From Arachnopeziza araneosa (Eukaryota; Ascomycota; Leotiomycetes; Helotiales; Arachnopezizaceae), in contig QYAI01000054.1 of assembly GCA_003988855.1 (NCBI GenBank), positions 124,001 through 188,000 of the forward strand: a stretch of DNA of 64,000 nt, read 5' to 3'. Position numbers and translations under genes: made by a program. Every line of letters begins with the position of its first letter. The first letter of the stretch is position 1. Shown piece after piece: positions 10,294-22,492 of this stretch. A model generated the notes under the pieces. It had not been told where the DNA came from. It searched no databases and worked only from the letters and a program-made list of their open reading frames with translations.

Positions 10294-12099
10294 GAGAACC
10301 TATTCCGGTCCCTGGTGAAGGTTTTTGATGTGGGGTCGATGTGGTGGTGTCACGCTGGATTTTCTTATCGCGCGATAAGTCTATCGATACGCGGCGTGTC
10401 ACCCGCAGACCACCACCGATTTGCCAGGCGAGTCAGTTTGTACAGGTACAAGACATTTGTGCTGTCCACCTTGGGACTGCAGAGTCCAAGCGACTTGTGC
10501 TCCAAGGCGAAACGCCGAAATCCACAGCGTCTGCATAACTAATCTGTCCCTACCAAGCTATTCAAGCGCAAATTGGCGGGAGGACGGCGCCTCAGGGGCT
10601 CGAAAAACCGACATCCAATCGATCCTCCTTTGCTTCTCTTTGGCGTGTCGCGCATCCGCATCATGGGAGCTGGATTCTTGGGGAACCAGTGGCATTGGAG
10701 AAGGGAGAGATCTTGAAGAGATCGAGCTGTGTGTACCCGGACATCGTTTCAAGTGTCAACAGACATGTCTTTCACCGTTCTACCGTACAACATGCCGGAC
10801 ACAGAGTCGGGACTTTGGCACACCCGGCCAGCAGATGGATACAACGAGAGATTTGTGACACGCGGGCATCACGGTCGCGATCGGGAGACGGAAGGGAGGC
10901 TGCTTGATGTGGTGCTCGTTTCGAATGGTGCGAGATGAGTTGGCATAGAAATGATGACCTCGAGGGCTGGAGATACGGTCGGAGGAGAGTTGACTCGACC
11001 ATCGGGAGGTCCAGCGTGAAGCTCAACCCGACCACGTCCATCCTTCTCTGGCCATGACCAAGAAAGAGGTCAAGAGTCCTGCAGCTTTGCATCATCACAC
11101 TTGGGCCACGATAACAGCCATCTGTTCACCGCACAGCTCCAACCAATCCCCAAGGGGGAATACTTTCCATGACATATCTTCAAACAATAGCCGCATGCAC
11201 AAAGGAGGACCTGTGTGCAAAAGTGCAGACTCTGTGCAGAGTCTTCCTCGTCAAAGGGAGAAAGGAGCCGCTGGGACGTATCCGCCGCGCCGTTCCACCT
11301 CTTTAGGACCACGCAGATCGGAGGTTCGAGGCGCGGAAGGCAACATTGGGGGAGAGGTGGAGCAGTCGGAGAGACTTGGCTCTGTACGGTTAAATCCCAG
11401 GCCCCATCCGCAGGGGAGAATCCGAGCAGCCGGCTCAGGAACAGGAAGTCGTGCCCGTGTGCAAGGACGCCAGCAGATCCTTCAGGGCCGAAAGGAGAAG
11501 GCCATGCTGAACGCGCGGATACAGCCCATGCAGGTCCGACCGAGGCCACCATTATTCCGACTGGACGGTGGAGCTGTCTGCGTCCTTTTCTGATCGGTCT
11601 CCAGGATGTGATGAGCGGGGAGGGTGGCTGGGTTTGAGAAGAGAAGCTGTTGAGCTGAAGGATGCGACGAAATCTCCGGAAGTGGACAGAACAAACAGAC
11701 GGTGGTGGGAAGTGAATCGAGTCAGCGATTGTTATTCCGGTCGAAAAAGGCTGAACAGATGGAAATAATTGCCCAGTGGTTGACTGAGATGATGATGGCT
11801 GACGTGAAGTGCCCTGGTCGCGCACTGCCGTCATCATTGGTTGGCTATTCTATTCTTGAGCCTGCCGGTACCTCCAAAAAGAAGACTGGATTATCCTATC
11901 CTCAGCTGCAGCACACATCATCTCTGCATGGCAGCGTGGTATCTGCTCCAGATAGACAGTGAAGGGCCCCCCTCCTGAGGTGTGCAGAAGGTCAGTTTGA
12001 GAGTGAGTACTGGGCGTGGACGTGAAGTCTTGGACCCTTCTTTTGCCTTCCGAGACGGACCAGCGCAACAAAAGGCTCAGGTCAAGCTTTGCGATCCTG

Positions 12100-12140
12100 C
12101 CCTGCCGTGCTCTGCTCTGCCCTGCCCTGCCCTGCCCTGC
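12100..12140. repeat. imperfect (CTGCC)n microsatellite
   Basis: Pentamer CTGCC units repeat, imperfect at the left end (ctgccgtgctctgctctgcc) and perfect at the right, just before a change to unique sequence. It lies in the GC-rich intergenic region. Confidence 0.85.
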
Positions 12141-12336
12141 CACTCCCGAGCCATGCGGCTGGGGAGGGCGAGATGTGATTAGAGTTGTTTCTCGTGCTTT
12201 CCACTTTGGGGGCGCCAACGAGGGCCACGGGTGGAGGTTTGCGAAACATATTAATTTAGATGTTGAGCGAAAGGGACGCGGTGGGTCTTCTGGCGGGGTG
12301 TGAATGGCTCGCTACGGGTGTTTCGAAACGAGACGA

Positions 12337-12347
12337 GGGGGGGGGGG
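12337..12347. repeat. poly-G run, 11 nt
   Basis: Eleven consecutive G on the given strand. Together with the poly-C run at 12705-12717 it brackets a 360-bp GC-rich segment. Exact length in such runs is prone to sequencing error. Confidence 0.85.
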
Positions 12348-12566
12348 CTCTCGGGCTTTGTCGATTGTGGCTTGCAGTAGCGCACTGATTGCCAGGCAGA
12401 CCAGCCCGAAATGGGGCTGGCTCGTGTCTGTCCCGGGGGCCGCTAATGCAGGTACCATTATAAACACGCGCGCTGATTGATCATGGCGACTGGTACCTGC
12501 GCCCACTCAGCAGCCCCCCTGGACTGGTTTGTTTGCCGTTCATCCCAACTCGGTCGTTGCTTCCCC

Positions 12567-12605
12567 TATCACGCTCCCTACAGTATCACGCTCCCTATCA
12601 CGCTC
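12567..12605. repeat. short direct repeat with core TATCACGCTCCC
   Basis: The word tatcacgctccc occurs three times within about 40 bp, the middle copy separated from the first by taca. It lies upstream of the DUF1996-WSC gene; whether it binds a factor cannot be judged. Confidence 0.75.
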
Positions 12606-12704
12606 CCTGATCCTGGGTCCTCGCGACCACCCCTCCCTTCCTTTCTGCAGGTGCAGTCATGACTGATATCCGATAACCTGCTCCTGCTCCTTTTCTACTG
12701 TAAT

Positions 12705-12717
12705 CCCCCCCCCCCCC
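12705..12717. repeat. poly-C run, 13 nt
   Basis: Thirteen consecutive C, about 700 bp upstream of the DUF1996-WSC start codon. Confidence 0.85.
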
Positions 12718-12991
12718 GGCGTCACGCTGGCGCCCCAGTCCCAAAATGGGAATTGGCAGGCTCTCCGCTGGCTTCCGCCCGCCCCTGCCCTCCCCTCCCC
12801 TACCCTACCCTGGCCTCCTTCCCTGAGTCGCTGGTGGTGGTGGCCCAGAGGCTAGAGCCCAACACCATCTTTTTTTTTCCTTCTCTTCTTTCCTTCGTAG
12901 CGCCAAGCCGTCTCTGCAAGGGCCCAGGCCCTCCTCCACCACCTGCCATCCAGTGCTGCAGCTGCACACGGCCAGCTTGAAAACCGGTGTC

Positions 12992-13401
12992 TATAAGTCA
13001 CGGCCTCCTCTCGTCCATCTCGGCCTTCTTCTCTCTTCACCCACCATCGTCTTTCCAGCGTTGCTTTCCACACTCCTTCGGTTTCGACCCAGCCAGTCCT
13101 TCTTTGCAACGATCTGTTGATACAGATCTTCCATTCCTTCCACGCCAATCGAGTCCAGCTACTCTTGCGTTTTTCAATAGTGCCAACGGGTGATTCAGCC
13201 AGCTTCGACAGCATCCTACCAACTCTATACCAGTCATTGTCCCGCACAATAGCAACGAAACTACAGTCACCACCCCCCCAACTTTCACAGTCCTTTCGCG
13301 CGACCCGCTTGCTCCAGTACTCCCGGCGATACTTTTATATTTCAACCTCCCATCTCCATCCCATTTTCCTCGACAACTAGATCGACGTCCATACATCCGA
13401 C
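12992..13401 (+). promoter_or_regulatory. putative core promoter and pyrimidine-rich leader of the DUF1996-WSC gene
   Basis: A TATA-like tataagt at 12992-12998 is followed by about 400 bp of CT-rich sequence up to the ATG at 13402. That arrangement is typical of strongly expressed filamentous-fungal genes. The transcription start site is not determinable from sequence alone. Confidence 0.35.
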
Positions 13402-15222
13402 ATGCATTTCTCACGCATCTCAGCCTTGGCAAGCCTTGCCGCCACCGCCGCCGCCTACTCCAAAACCGGCCGCACATTCGCCGTCAACCATTTCTATGGA
13501 CAGGGTCCTCTCACCGTAGGGCGGATGGATCCCATCATCAGCCCGGGTGTTGCCTCCGGTCACGTTCACGCAGTTCAGGGTGGGAATGCCTTCGCGCTGA
13601 CCATGGGAGACGATACCGCCTTGGGTTCGACCTGCACCTCCTCCCTCGTCAAGAACGACAAGTCCAACTACTGGACCCCCGCCCTGTACTTCCAAGACCC
13701 CAAGACCGGCGAGCTCACGTCGGTGGACATGTTCTATATGAACGTCTACTACTTGTAAGTTAGCTTGTGATGCACCGCGCTTCCTCATGCTAACATGACG
13801 CACAGCTTTGAAGCCACCACGGACAAGATCGAGGCTTTCCCTCCCGGACTTCGCATGGTGGTCGGCAATCCAAGCCTCCGCACCCCACCAGCAACTGGTG
13901 GCAAGTCCATCCTCGATCTCGCCGACGGGGTTCCCCAGCCAGTGCAATTCACCTGCCCCCGATCCAACACCAACAATCCATTGTATCCCGTCAACTCGGA
14001 TGGTCTCCACGGTGTTGGGATCCAGGACCCGGGAAATGGCGGAGCAGGTGTCGGCTTCCCCGACCAGAACTGTGACGGTTATGCTTCTCCACTCCGAGCC
14101 GATATCCACTTCCCATCTTGCTACAACCCGGCCGTCGGTCTCGAGGACTACAAGAACAACATGCAATTCCCCACCAACGGTAACTGCCCAGAGGGTTGGA
14201 TCCACACCCCCCATCTCTTCTACGAAGTCTACTGGAACACACCTAAATTTGCCAGCCAATGGACCCCAAATCAAGGAACGCAACCTTTCGTCCTCGCTCA
14301 GGGTGACCCAACTGGTTACGGCCTCCACGGTGACTTCTTTGCGGGCTGGGATGTTGCCACTCTTCAGCAAATCATTGACAACTGCGATGCGGGAGACGCG
14401 GGAATGGACAAGTGCCCAGGCTTGATCGGTGGACTCAACGACCCATCCACCTCGTGCAACATCCCCGACGCCATCCAAGAGACTGTTTCCGGTTCCATGG
14501 CTGCGCTTCCCGGAAACAACCCAATTGGCCAATGGGGTGTCAACGCTGCCGGCGCTGCCCCAGCACCTGCCTCCACTGTCAAGGCCGCTTCCACCACCCC
14601 TAAGGCTGCACCCACCACTCCAGGCGCCGCTGCACCTCCAAAGGCTACCACGAGCGCTGCTGTTGTTGGTGGCTCAAAGCCCAAGACATCTTCCGCCGTC
14701 GACGTCGTCAAGACGGTTTCCGTTGAGCCCGTCCCAGCAACCACAGCTGCTGCCATCGGCAAGGGTAAGGGCGCGACTACCATGGTCACTTCCTTTGTTT
14801 CCACCACCACCCTCGTCTACACCACCGTCACGGCGAAAGGGCCTGCCCCAACTGGCACCACCGGTGAAGTTGGTGGATGGTCTTACTATGGTTGCTATGC
14901 TGATAAATCAACCCGTGTCATGACCGGTATCGAGTTTGCCAACGTCGGAAATCACGCCGTCTCCAACACCAAGTGCATTGCTTACTGCGATTCCAAGGGC
15001 TACTCCTTGGCCGGTACCGAGTACGGAGGACAGTGCTTCTGCGACAACAAGATTGCCAGCACCGAACTCGCCGCCAGCAACTGCAGCATGCCTTGCGAAG
15101 GTGACTCGACCCAAACCTGCGGTGGTGGGATGGCCTTGACCGTCTATTCCAAGACGGCCAAGAAGGAGCGTCGTGTCAACACCCGTCACTTGCACAAGCA
15201 CGTCAAGCACAGCCATTTTTAA
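13402..15222 (+). CDS. secreted DUF1996 protein with C-terminal WSC domain, 589 residues
   Basis: Exon 1 is 13402-13754, the intron 13755-13805 (51 nt, GTAAGT...ACAG), and exon 2 13806-15222. A signal peptide (MHFSRISALASLAATAAA) precedes the DUF1996 domain, with the typical block GRMDPIISPGVASGHVH near residues 40-57 and a later CPEGWIHTPHLFYEVYW. A Ser/Thr/Ala/Pro linker (about 370-465), probably O-glycosylated, leads to a WSC domain (about 474-562) beginning GGWSYYGCYAD, with the expected Cys pattern through CFCDN and TCGGG. WSC domains bind carbohydrate. The tail is basic and His-rich (KHVKHSHF). The family is extracellular or wall-associated; the catalytic role of DUF1996 is unknown. Codons are strongly C-ending, in contrast to neighbouring AT-rich genes, which suggests high expression. 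Confidence 0.93.
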
Positions 15223-17563
15223 GCCACCTGGAAAGTTATTGCATTTATTCTCTTCTATAAATCCATTCGGATTTAACGCCGGCCGTGGGATATGGATGGA
15301 TTGGACATTTTTCTTCACTTCTTGATTTCACGATTACCCTTTTCTCTTTCAATTCTTGCAGTTTTGACTGCTGGCATTTTGCATCTTTGCATGCCGATTT
15401 GGAGACATTTTTTACGGAGCGGGATTGGTTGGGGACATTTGTATTCTAGAGAGGAAAAAGAATGAGATTGTTGTATTATATGATTGGAACAAAGGGTTAC
15501 TGGATATAGACGGAGCAAGAAAAGAAAGATAGCTCTCGAGCGCGTTACGATCGTTATGACTGGTTATGCATGAGAGTGAGGAGAAAAAGAGCGAAATAAG
15601 AAAGATTCATGACCCAATTTTATCACTGCCTGCTTCTTGAATGTGAATCTGAGCGTGACAGCATACGATTTGATTAGAAGGATGAAGGAATTATATCCTT
15701 GCCCTGGCTATACTCTCTGCCTGTGCTCAGGCTCGTCCTCGTCCTCGTATTCCTTGAGTAGGAGATGAAAGGGCTCGTGCAATAACAGAGGCCGATATAT
15801 GAGTAATCCATCCATCAGCGTATAGCCGTAGGAACGCAAGGTACGCAATCGAGGGAGAGAAAGAAGAAAGAGAGAAAGAAAGAAAGCAAGCAAGGACAGA
15901 GAGCGAAGGGGGGAGGCACATGCTTAAATCTCCTCCCTGGACATCGTCCCCTAGGGATACGAAATTGGGTTTCCGCGCCTGGCACGGGAGATGAACGAGA
16001 TGAGGCGAGGGTTAGGATTGTGGGGATTATGATTGTGGAGGGGAAGGGAGGGAGGAGGGAGGGAGGAGGCTGAGTGTGGTGTGTAAGTGAGTGAGTGAGT
16101 GAGTGTGTGGCTGAGCTGCCGTGGCCCGTGGACATGTCTAGAAGCGGAACTCTATATCTACCAGGTAGGAGTGTGAGATGGGTTTTTGGGTTTGAGTTTT
16201 GAGTGTGAACCCTAGATCGACCAGGAGCTGGCTGAGCTGGCCGAGATGAGCTGCTTGAGATGGGATGAGAGGGAACGCGGAAACGAAAATTGTCATGGGT
16301 CATTGTACTTTCCAATGGAAATTGAAACAGCCACAGGACAGACACAAATCTCGCACGGATGGCTCATCACAGATGCCATGAGCTGGTCCTGGTCTTGTCG
16401 TTCCGATGTCCGAAGGACAGTACCGTATCTCCTGACCTGCACGCTGGGGTGTTTAGGTGTCTGGTGTTTAGACAGTGATCTGCACCGGGAGAGGCACTGA
16501 GGGGGGATATATCTCGGCGGTTTTTGGTACGGAAAGGGAGAGAGAGAGAGATGAGTCGAGGGGGCGGGCGGGGTTGGTGTGGATTGGTGAGGGATCGGTG
16601 ATTTGAGGGAGAGGGAGGGGCGCGGATGCTGATTAGAGAGGCTTGTGGTGGATATGGTGGAGGGAGGTCGGGAGGCCGGGAGGGCGGAGATGGGAGCGGA
16701 GATGAGGTGGAGATGGTAGGGGGGAGGGTGGGAACTTGCAAGGGGAATGACGGAGATGGAGCGGGAAGGGAAGGGAAGGGGAGTACTCCGGCCCGTTCAT
16801 GAGTAGAATGGCCGATGCATGAATAACAATAGTCTCTTACCAACTGCACCGCTCCTTATGAATGACGATTGACGAAATGACTGGTCTGCTAGATCAGTCG
16901 TTTTTGGTCATGATTCACATCGGATTTCTTGTTTGAGAGGCATTGAACTCGACTCATCTATCAAGCATGATTGCGATGCAGATAGATGTTCCGGACTATT
17001 CACGCCATCAATCGCCGTTCATGCACCACGGCGCTGGTCATACACTGGCATTCTACCGTCTTGATGAATGGTACGATTGACCAAGTTCCCACATCCAGCA
17101 TGCCATCCCGAGGCTCCCACAACTTTATAAACAAAGAATAGATATTCAACGATGGCTTATCTTCTCTATAATTCTATGGACTGGATTCTATAATTGTTGG
17201 TATCCATGGAACTTGGTTCACGTCACGTGGTCCTCGCTTATGGATCCCCCACAAAACACCAGTTCTCCACCTAGCTTAGAGAATCCATCCTTTATCAACT
17301 CCAACAATCCAGACCCATATATTCGTATGGAACTGGATACAGGAGACCAAAGGCGAACCAACAATAATGCTTAAGTGTGGTACACAGGAATTTTTAGTGT
17401 TCTTCAGTCTTATGCAAAAAGAAGATTTCAAACTCGGAGCTGTCTTTGTATTCGTTAAGCTACTGAGATGTGAAAACCCTATCATGGTTTGAATCAAACA
17501 CTATTCCGAATTCGTCCGCGTCATTTTCAAAGTTAAGAGCCTCTTCCGCGAGCTGATTTCTCG
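15223..17563. other. convergent 3' flanks with purine-rich low-complexity tracts
   Basis: This 2.3-kb spacer lies between the WSC gene and the NLR gene, which point towards each other. A strongly purine-rich tract on the given strand covers roughly 15840-16100 and again 16500-16790 (GA, GGGA and GTGA repeats). No gene was recognised on either strand; frames across the tract are low complexity. Confidence 0.55.
16081..16110. repeat. (GTGA)n microsatellite
   Basis: Four to five tandem GTGA units, followed by a GTGT variant, lie within a purine-rich spacer. Confidence 0.85.
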
Positions 17564-20500
17564 TTAGCAGCTGTTCCTGTCGAGCTTGTTTTCCGCTTTT
17601 ACCTCTTTCCTCGATAGCTTGTCCTTCCTTAATAGCTCCGCTGCGCCATGAGTTAGAGGAGCAAGCAGCTCAAGCTTTTCCTCTCTCCAGTAATCATAAG
17701 TCTTCATAGCAACATCGAATGGTCGCTTACCCTCATTATCGCGAGCTTCCGTATTAGCCGCACACCTCAACAAAGTTGCGAGGACGTACTCGCCCGACTT
17801 CCTAGCTGCAACATGAAGAGCTGTCTCCCCTCGGCCATTGGTCACCTCGATACCAATACCCAAACGAAGAACCTGATGAAAAACGTTTCCTGCCGAAGGT
17901 CCATAAGATCCCTGCTGCCAAACTGAAATGTGGAGCAATGTTCCATGATCTTGTATTTGATCCGGATTCTCCTCGGAAGAGAAACACATCTTGGCATGAA
18001 TGTCAGCACCGCGTGAAGTTAATTCCTTGAAGAGGTCTATATCTCCTTTCGACATGGCGTAGTAGAGAGGAGTTTTCCCCAGCCGGTCTGAGATGTTAAG
18101 ATCGGCTCCATGAGATATTAGAAGTCGAGAAATACTGAGCCTCATCTGAGCTCGAGTGGTGTTGATAGCTGCAATTAAAGCAGTTTCTTTTAATCCTCGG
18201 CTTCTTCTCTCGTTGATACCTGCTCCGTGGCGCAGGAACAACCTTACACTGTCCATATGCCCACATGTCGCTGCCATGACGAGTGCCTGCCCATAATCGA
18301 AATTATGATAGTTGCGTGCAAGAATCAGTTCTGCAATACCATCCAATCCTACGTTGGCGATCAAGCTAAGAAGTGGAAAATCGGTGTCATACGTCTTACA
18401 TATCCGTGATCTCTCCTCACTAAAGTTGACACTAGCCCCAGCTTTGAGCAAGAGTTCCGCAGTGTTAGCATGTCCATATGCAATGGCGCACACGAGGGGC
18501 GTCTCCTTGGTGTGATAATTATCTTCTGTTTCGATGCTATAACCTCTTGCAATCCCGGTCTTAAGAATATGATTCCACCCGTTTTTAGCAGCAACGCACA
18601 TGATAATCGCTTGTTCAGAATTTGTCTGTCCACTGATCGTTGGACTCGTCGCTAGAATTTTCTGTACCAATATATCCAGAATATTGCCCGATGCCAAGAC
18701 CAACGCCGATTCGCCTTTTGCATCCCGCACTTCCATATTTGCTCCGTGGCCTATCAAGAACTCAACGGCATCTTCGAATTCATAGCAGACCGCTATGAGC
18801 AAAGGCGTTTGGCCAGAGCTATTTCTTGCCTCAATCAAAGCACCGTGCTTCAGTAAGAGCTCCATCGACAAGACATTCTCGCTTCGTCGAGATATATACC
18901 CAGAAGCAATGTGCAAAGGTGTATTCTGCTCGTTGTCTAAACTTTCCAAACCAAGACCTTTCCCAATCAAAAAATTAATGGCATTTTTACTGCCATAACC
19001 TGCCGCGATATGCATGAGGTTTTGGCCTTTGTCATTGCATGCCTCAAGGTCTGCACCTAAAGTAATCAATACTTGGACAATCTCTACACAATCTCGCTCT
19101 ACTGCGCGTTGAATTGCAGTCGTTCCCTCGTAATCTTTATACCGGATATCTATTCCCTTGCTTGCCAAGAGCTTAACGATGGTTGTGCTTCTTAATTCAA
19201 CGGCTTTATGAAGAAGTATATTTTTATTCCAAAGATCCGGCCGATCGTCATCTTCGTGGAGATTGACACAGCGGTACAATAACATGTGGAGTAGTTTTTC
19301 ATCTCCATTTCTTACGGCAACACGGAGCGGGTTATTGCTTATTTTCCAATGAGATCCCCCGGAATCTATTTCGTAACAATTGAGATCAACTCCATGGTCA
19401 AGCAGAAGATCAACAATATTTATATGTCCAGATTCAACGGCATTGCACATAGCTGTTGCTCCAATTCCTGCTCCTAGTTGACTTTTTGCAAAAATATGCT
19501 TCTCTTGGCGGTTCAAGATCATTTTCACAATGTCTTCATATCCTCGAGAGGCTGCAATGGTAATTGGATGCTCGCGTACGCCATAATCAGTCTTGAAGAC
19601 TTGGTCCCAATCAACACCACTCCGGCACAGAAGACAACGAATGATCGACTCTAGGTTATAAATTGATGCCACAAAAAGGATGGAAGGTGGGTCTGTAATG
19701 GCGAGGCTGAGGTTTTCCATTGATGAGTATGAATAATTGAGATCTCCCTCTTCGGATAGAGAGGTGGTGCTTCCCTATAAATGTACCATATGAGCTCTGA
19801 AGTTAAAGGCTAGGCTGCAGCCCCGGTTGGAATTTACCGAGAATTACGTACCATTTCTACTACAGTATCAGCCACTCCGATGCGGGAGTTACAAGAATTT
19901 ATCCATTTCCTGAAGGGCTGACTACACGCTCCTTCTTCACCTGTAAAAAGTTCGAGAATACGGTTCGACGCAATATCTACACTGCCAAGCTGGCAATGAG
20001 AAGGCCAATAGACAGTTGCGTATTCCCTTAAACATTCATCCTGAATTGTGATGGATCCGCTGTGAGCCTGGGATGCTTCTTGCTCGCCAGATTCACGGAG
20101 AAATATGCTCAGACATCTCTCCATCAAAAAAGTATGAATAATACCTGACCCGTATTCACTCCGGCCTTCTAGGTATTCTCTGACAGATAAATGCGCGAAG
20201 CGGAACGAGTTCGTCTGACTGTCAAGGAACACCATGTTGCAACATGCATCTAAAATATGTCCTTCAGATAAGTCTACCGCCGTGACACTCGATTGATCAA
20301 CAGACACAGCCGAAAGAAGCTCTGCCGGGCTCAGTCTTTTCATAGCACAAAGGAGCACTTGCAGAGTTCGAATTGCGAAACCCTGACTGGGTCCGGCTGT
20401 TGCCATTATGGATTGGTAGATAAGATCATAGGACTCCTTAAGGCTTTTGGGCAGGCGGCCAAGCTCTGACTTAATATCTTCTTCATGTTTGATACGTCGA

Positions 20501-22492
20501 GGGTCGCAGAGCTGTTGGATTTGAAGACTTACCCAACGAAACCTAGTCGAGGTTAGGAGATCTCTAGTTTTGGGGGAGAAGAGAAACTTGCATCCCCTGT
20601 GCGCCGTTGATGAGAGTTGTAATTATTTGCTGTTCAAGTTCTCTTGAAACATCCCCGTGAATTATTCTCTTCTTTATGATGGCCTCTGAAACTTGTTCTA
20701 CAACATACCTTTCAACGTCGGCAAAGTTGTCAGTAGCATGGATATAGATATTTGGCGACTCTTCTAGCCGACACACAATATCACCATCGTCTCGGCTCGA
20801 CACAAAGATGTTGACGAGGCTTCCTGATTCTATTACTATAGAGTCTAAAGCAGCAAGTAATTTATGCCTCTCATTTGGATCGCACTCATCCAAGGCGTCA
20901 ATGACAATCGTTGCAGGATTCTCTTTAAAAATTTCGAGCAAAAGATATGTTGTTTCTTCTAGATCAAGTGATTCTCTTGGTGGTAATCCACGGTTTTCCT
21001 CCAGTTTATTCTTGTATACCTTGACTATGGGTTCCCTAATTGGTAAATGTGCAGTATTTGAAGATACTTGTTCAAGAATACTCCGAAGAATATCTTCTGG
21101 TCTGGAGCGTTCAGGCTCCGAGGCGTTACGTGAGCAGTAGAAGTATGCAATGGGTGCTGCGCCAACTTGGTTTGCTCGTTCATCCTTGAGATGTTCGATC
21201 ACAGAAGACCTGCAAGTAAGAATTAGCCTTTTCTTGTCCTGGGAGGCAATCGCACACTAGAACACTCTTCCCCGTGCCCGCTATACTTCTGTCAGTTCCA
21301 AATATTCTAGGGTTTACTATGCTAGAAATCACCTGTTCCGTGCAGCCAAAGGATTGAAGAAGAACTGGACTTTTTCCATTCCAGGAACTTGTCAGATTCC
21401 AGCAGCCATAGGCAAGTGCCTTGGAGATACTCGCTTCTCTTCAATTTGTGGTGCTTCAAATATGGTATGCTTGTTAGCCACTGAAGAATCTCTTCGCGCT
21501 CACGAACTAGGTTCATTAGCAACACTCTATTGACAATCAGAAATGGGTTGAGGTAAGTACCTTGCAGATGGTCGTTATAGTCTTGGAGTAGCTTCGTGCT
21601 TCGAACAATAGGTTCATGAAGTTGTTGGAGCACGGTTTTTAGCGACGTGATCTTCTCATCGGCAATTTCCTGATCTTCGAATCCAGATCAATATAAGATT
21701 TGAAAGGCAGGCAGTTTCTTACATTGAGCATCAATGATCCTAGCACAGGCATCAACAGTTGCCTGAGCCTCTGCAATCTTCTTGAAATTTTCCTCGACAC
21801 TTTTCTTAGAAGTTGGAACTATACTAGATAATAAACGTCCTATAATTATGAGCTCCCGGAAAGAAAAAGTGGCATCGAATAATTATCTTACTTGCTGTAT
21901 TCTTGCCATAGAATCTGATAGCGTTGCATTCGAATCTCAAAATCGTAGTGTACAATCGAATGAGAGCATCTTCAAACCCTGTCTCATCCTTAAATTCAGG
22001 CCTCAGATACAATCGCTCGAGGACATCATATCGAGCAAGAAGGACAGTGACTCGTTCGATACCCTCCACCATAGCCCCGAAAGTCTGGACATCCTCAATG
22101 GCGATGTTGAGGAGGAAACGCACAGCAGCCCATGGTAATGCAGCATGCGTAGGGTTATATGAAACGGCTTGATCCCCTACTTCTTTAAACTTATGAACCC
22201 AAACGATGATTTTCTCGAGAAGATCCCGAATGATAATAACTCCGCCATCTTGTCTCTTAAATTTCCACTGTTTTTTGACGCACAAATTTCTTTGTTCAGT
22301 TGCAACCTGTAGAACTTCCTTCAAGATACCGAGGCGATCCTCGCTCTCAGGATCTAGTTGAAGTTGCAACTGTAGCTTTTCATCGTCATCAAGTTCTTGA
22401 AGAGCCTTGGCCCAGCAATCGGGTTTGGAAGTAGGAACGGCCAAGGCTACAAGGCTAGCCGACCTTGATGGCTGAATATGATTACCTGCCAT
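17564..22492 (-). CDS. NACHT-ankyrin NLR-type STAND protein, 1534 residues, seven exons
   Basis: The ATG is at 22492-22490. Exons are 22492-21892, 21839-21723, 21674-21333, 21280-21256, 21209-20592, 20542-19852 and 19774-17564; all phases agree. Introns are 52, 48, 52, 46, 49 and 77 nt. Residues 1-330 form an N-terminal NACHT-associated helical domain (CWAKALQELDDDEKLQ). Walker A reads HGTAGTGKSVL (about 351-361) and Walker B TIVIDALDECD (about 462-472). A winged-helix-like segment with AHLSVREYLEG precedes about 15 ankyrin repeats (830-1500), for example TALHVAARKSGEYVLATLL. Such proteins are ATP-dependent oligomerising receptors in fungal non-self recognition or regulated cell death. No HET, HeLo or other effector was recognised at the N-terminus. 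Intron 2 uses a weak AAG acceptor, chosen because the TCAG next to it is out of phase. Confidence 0.88.
20543..20591 (-). other. GC-AG intron in the NLR gene
   Basis: The fifth intron begins GCAAGT rather than GT and ends CTAG, with a CTAAC branch-like sequence shortly before the acceptor. Splicing here joins GAQG-M to FRWVSLQIQQL, the conserved continuation in NACHT proteins. The nearest GT donor, three bases downstream, gives the wrong frame. Confidence 0.75.
21256..21280 (-). other. 25-nt microexon encoding Walker A of the NLR
   Basis: Two flanking introns (21332-21281 and 21255-21210) isolate 25 nt that encode most of A-G-T-G-K-S-V-L, with phases 1 and 2 at its ends. The assignment rests on reconstitution of HGTAGTGKSVLVSSVIEHL, since no other splice combination gives an open frame and a complete P-loop. 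Confidence 0.75.

Larger units (their letters stand above)
10294..13401. other. GC-rich, low-complexity intergenic region, 3.1 kb
   Basis: This is the space between the divergent CobW and DUF1996-WSC starts. Several long open frames on both strands are a consequence of high G+C and show no motif, codon bias or splice structure. Low-complexity tracts include an 11-nt G run (12337-12347), a 13-nt C run (12705-12717), CTGCC repeats (about 12100-12140) and a TATCACGCTCCC repeat (about 12567-12605). The last 400 bp are pyrimidine-rich leader. Confidence 0.55.

Noticed and set aside
11070..11837. 255-codon open frame on the minus strand in the GC-rich spacer
   Set aside because: High G+C, no recognisable domain, repetitive Ser/Pro/Gln composition, no splice support.
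13420..14532. Long open frame antisense to the DUF1996-WSC gene
   Set aside because: It is the reverse complement of a GC-rich, C-ending coding region, which depletes stops on the other strand; no motif or start context.
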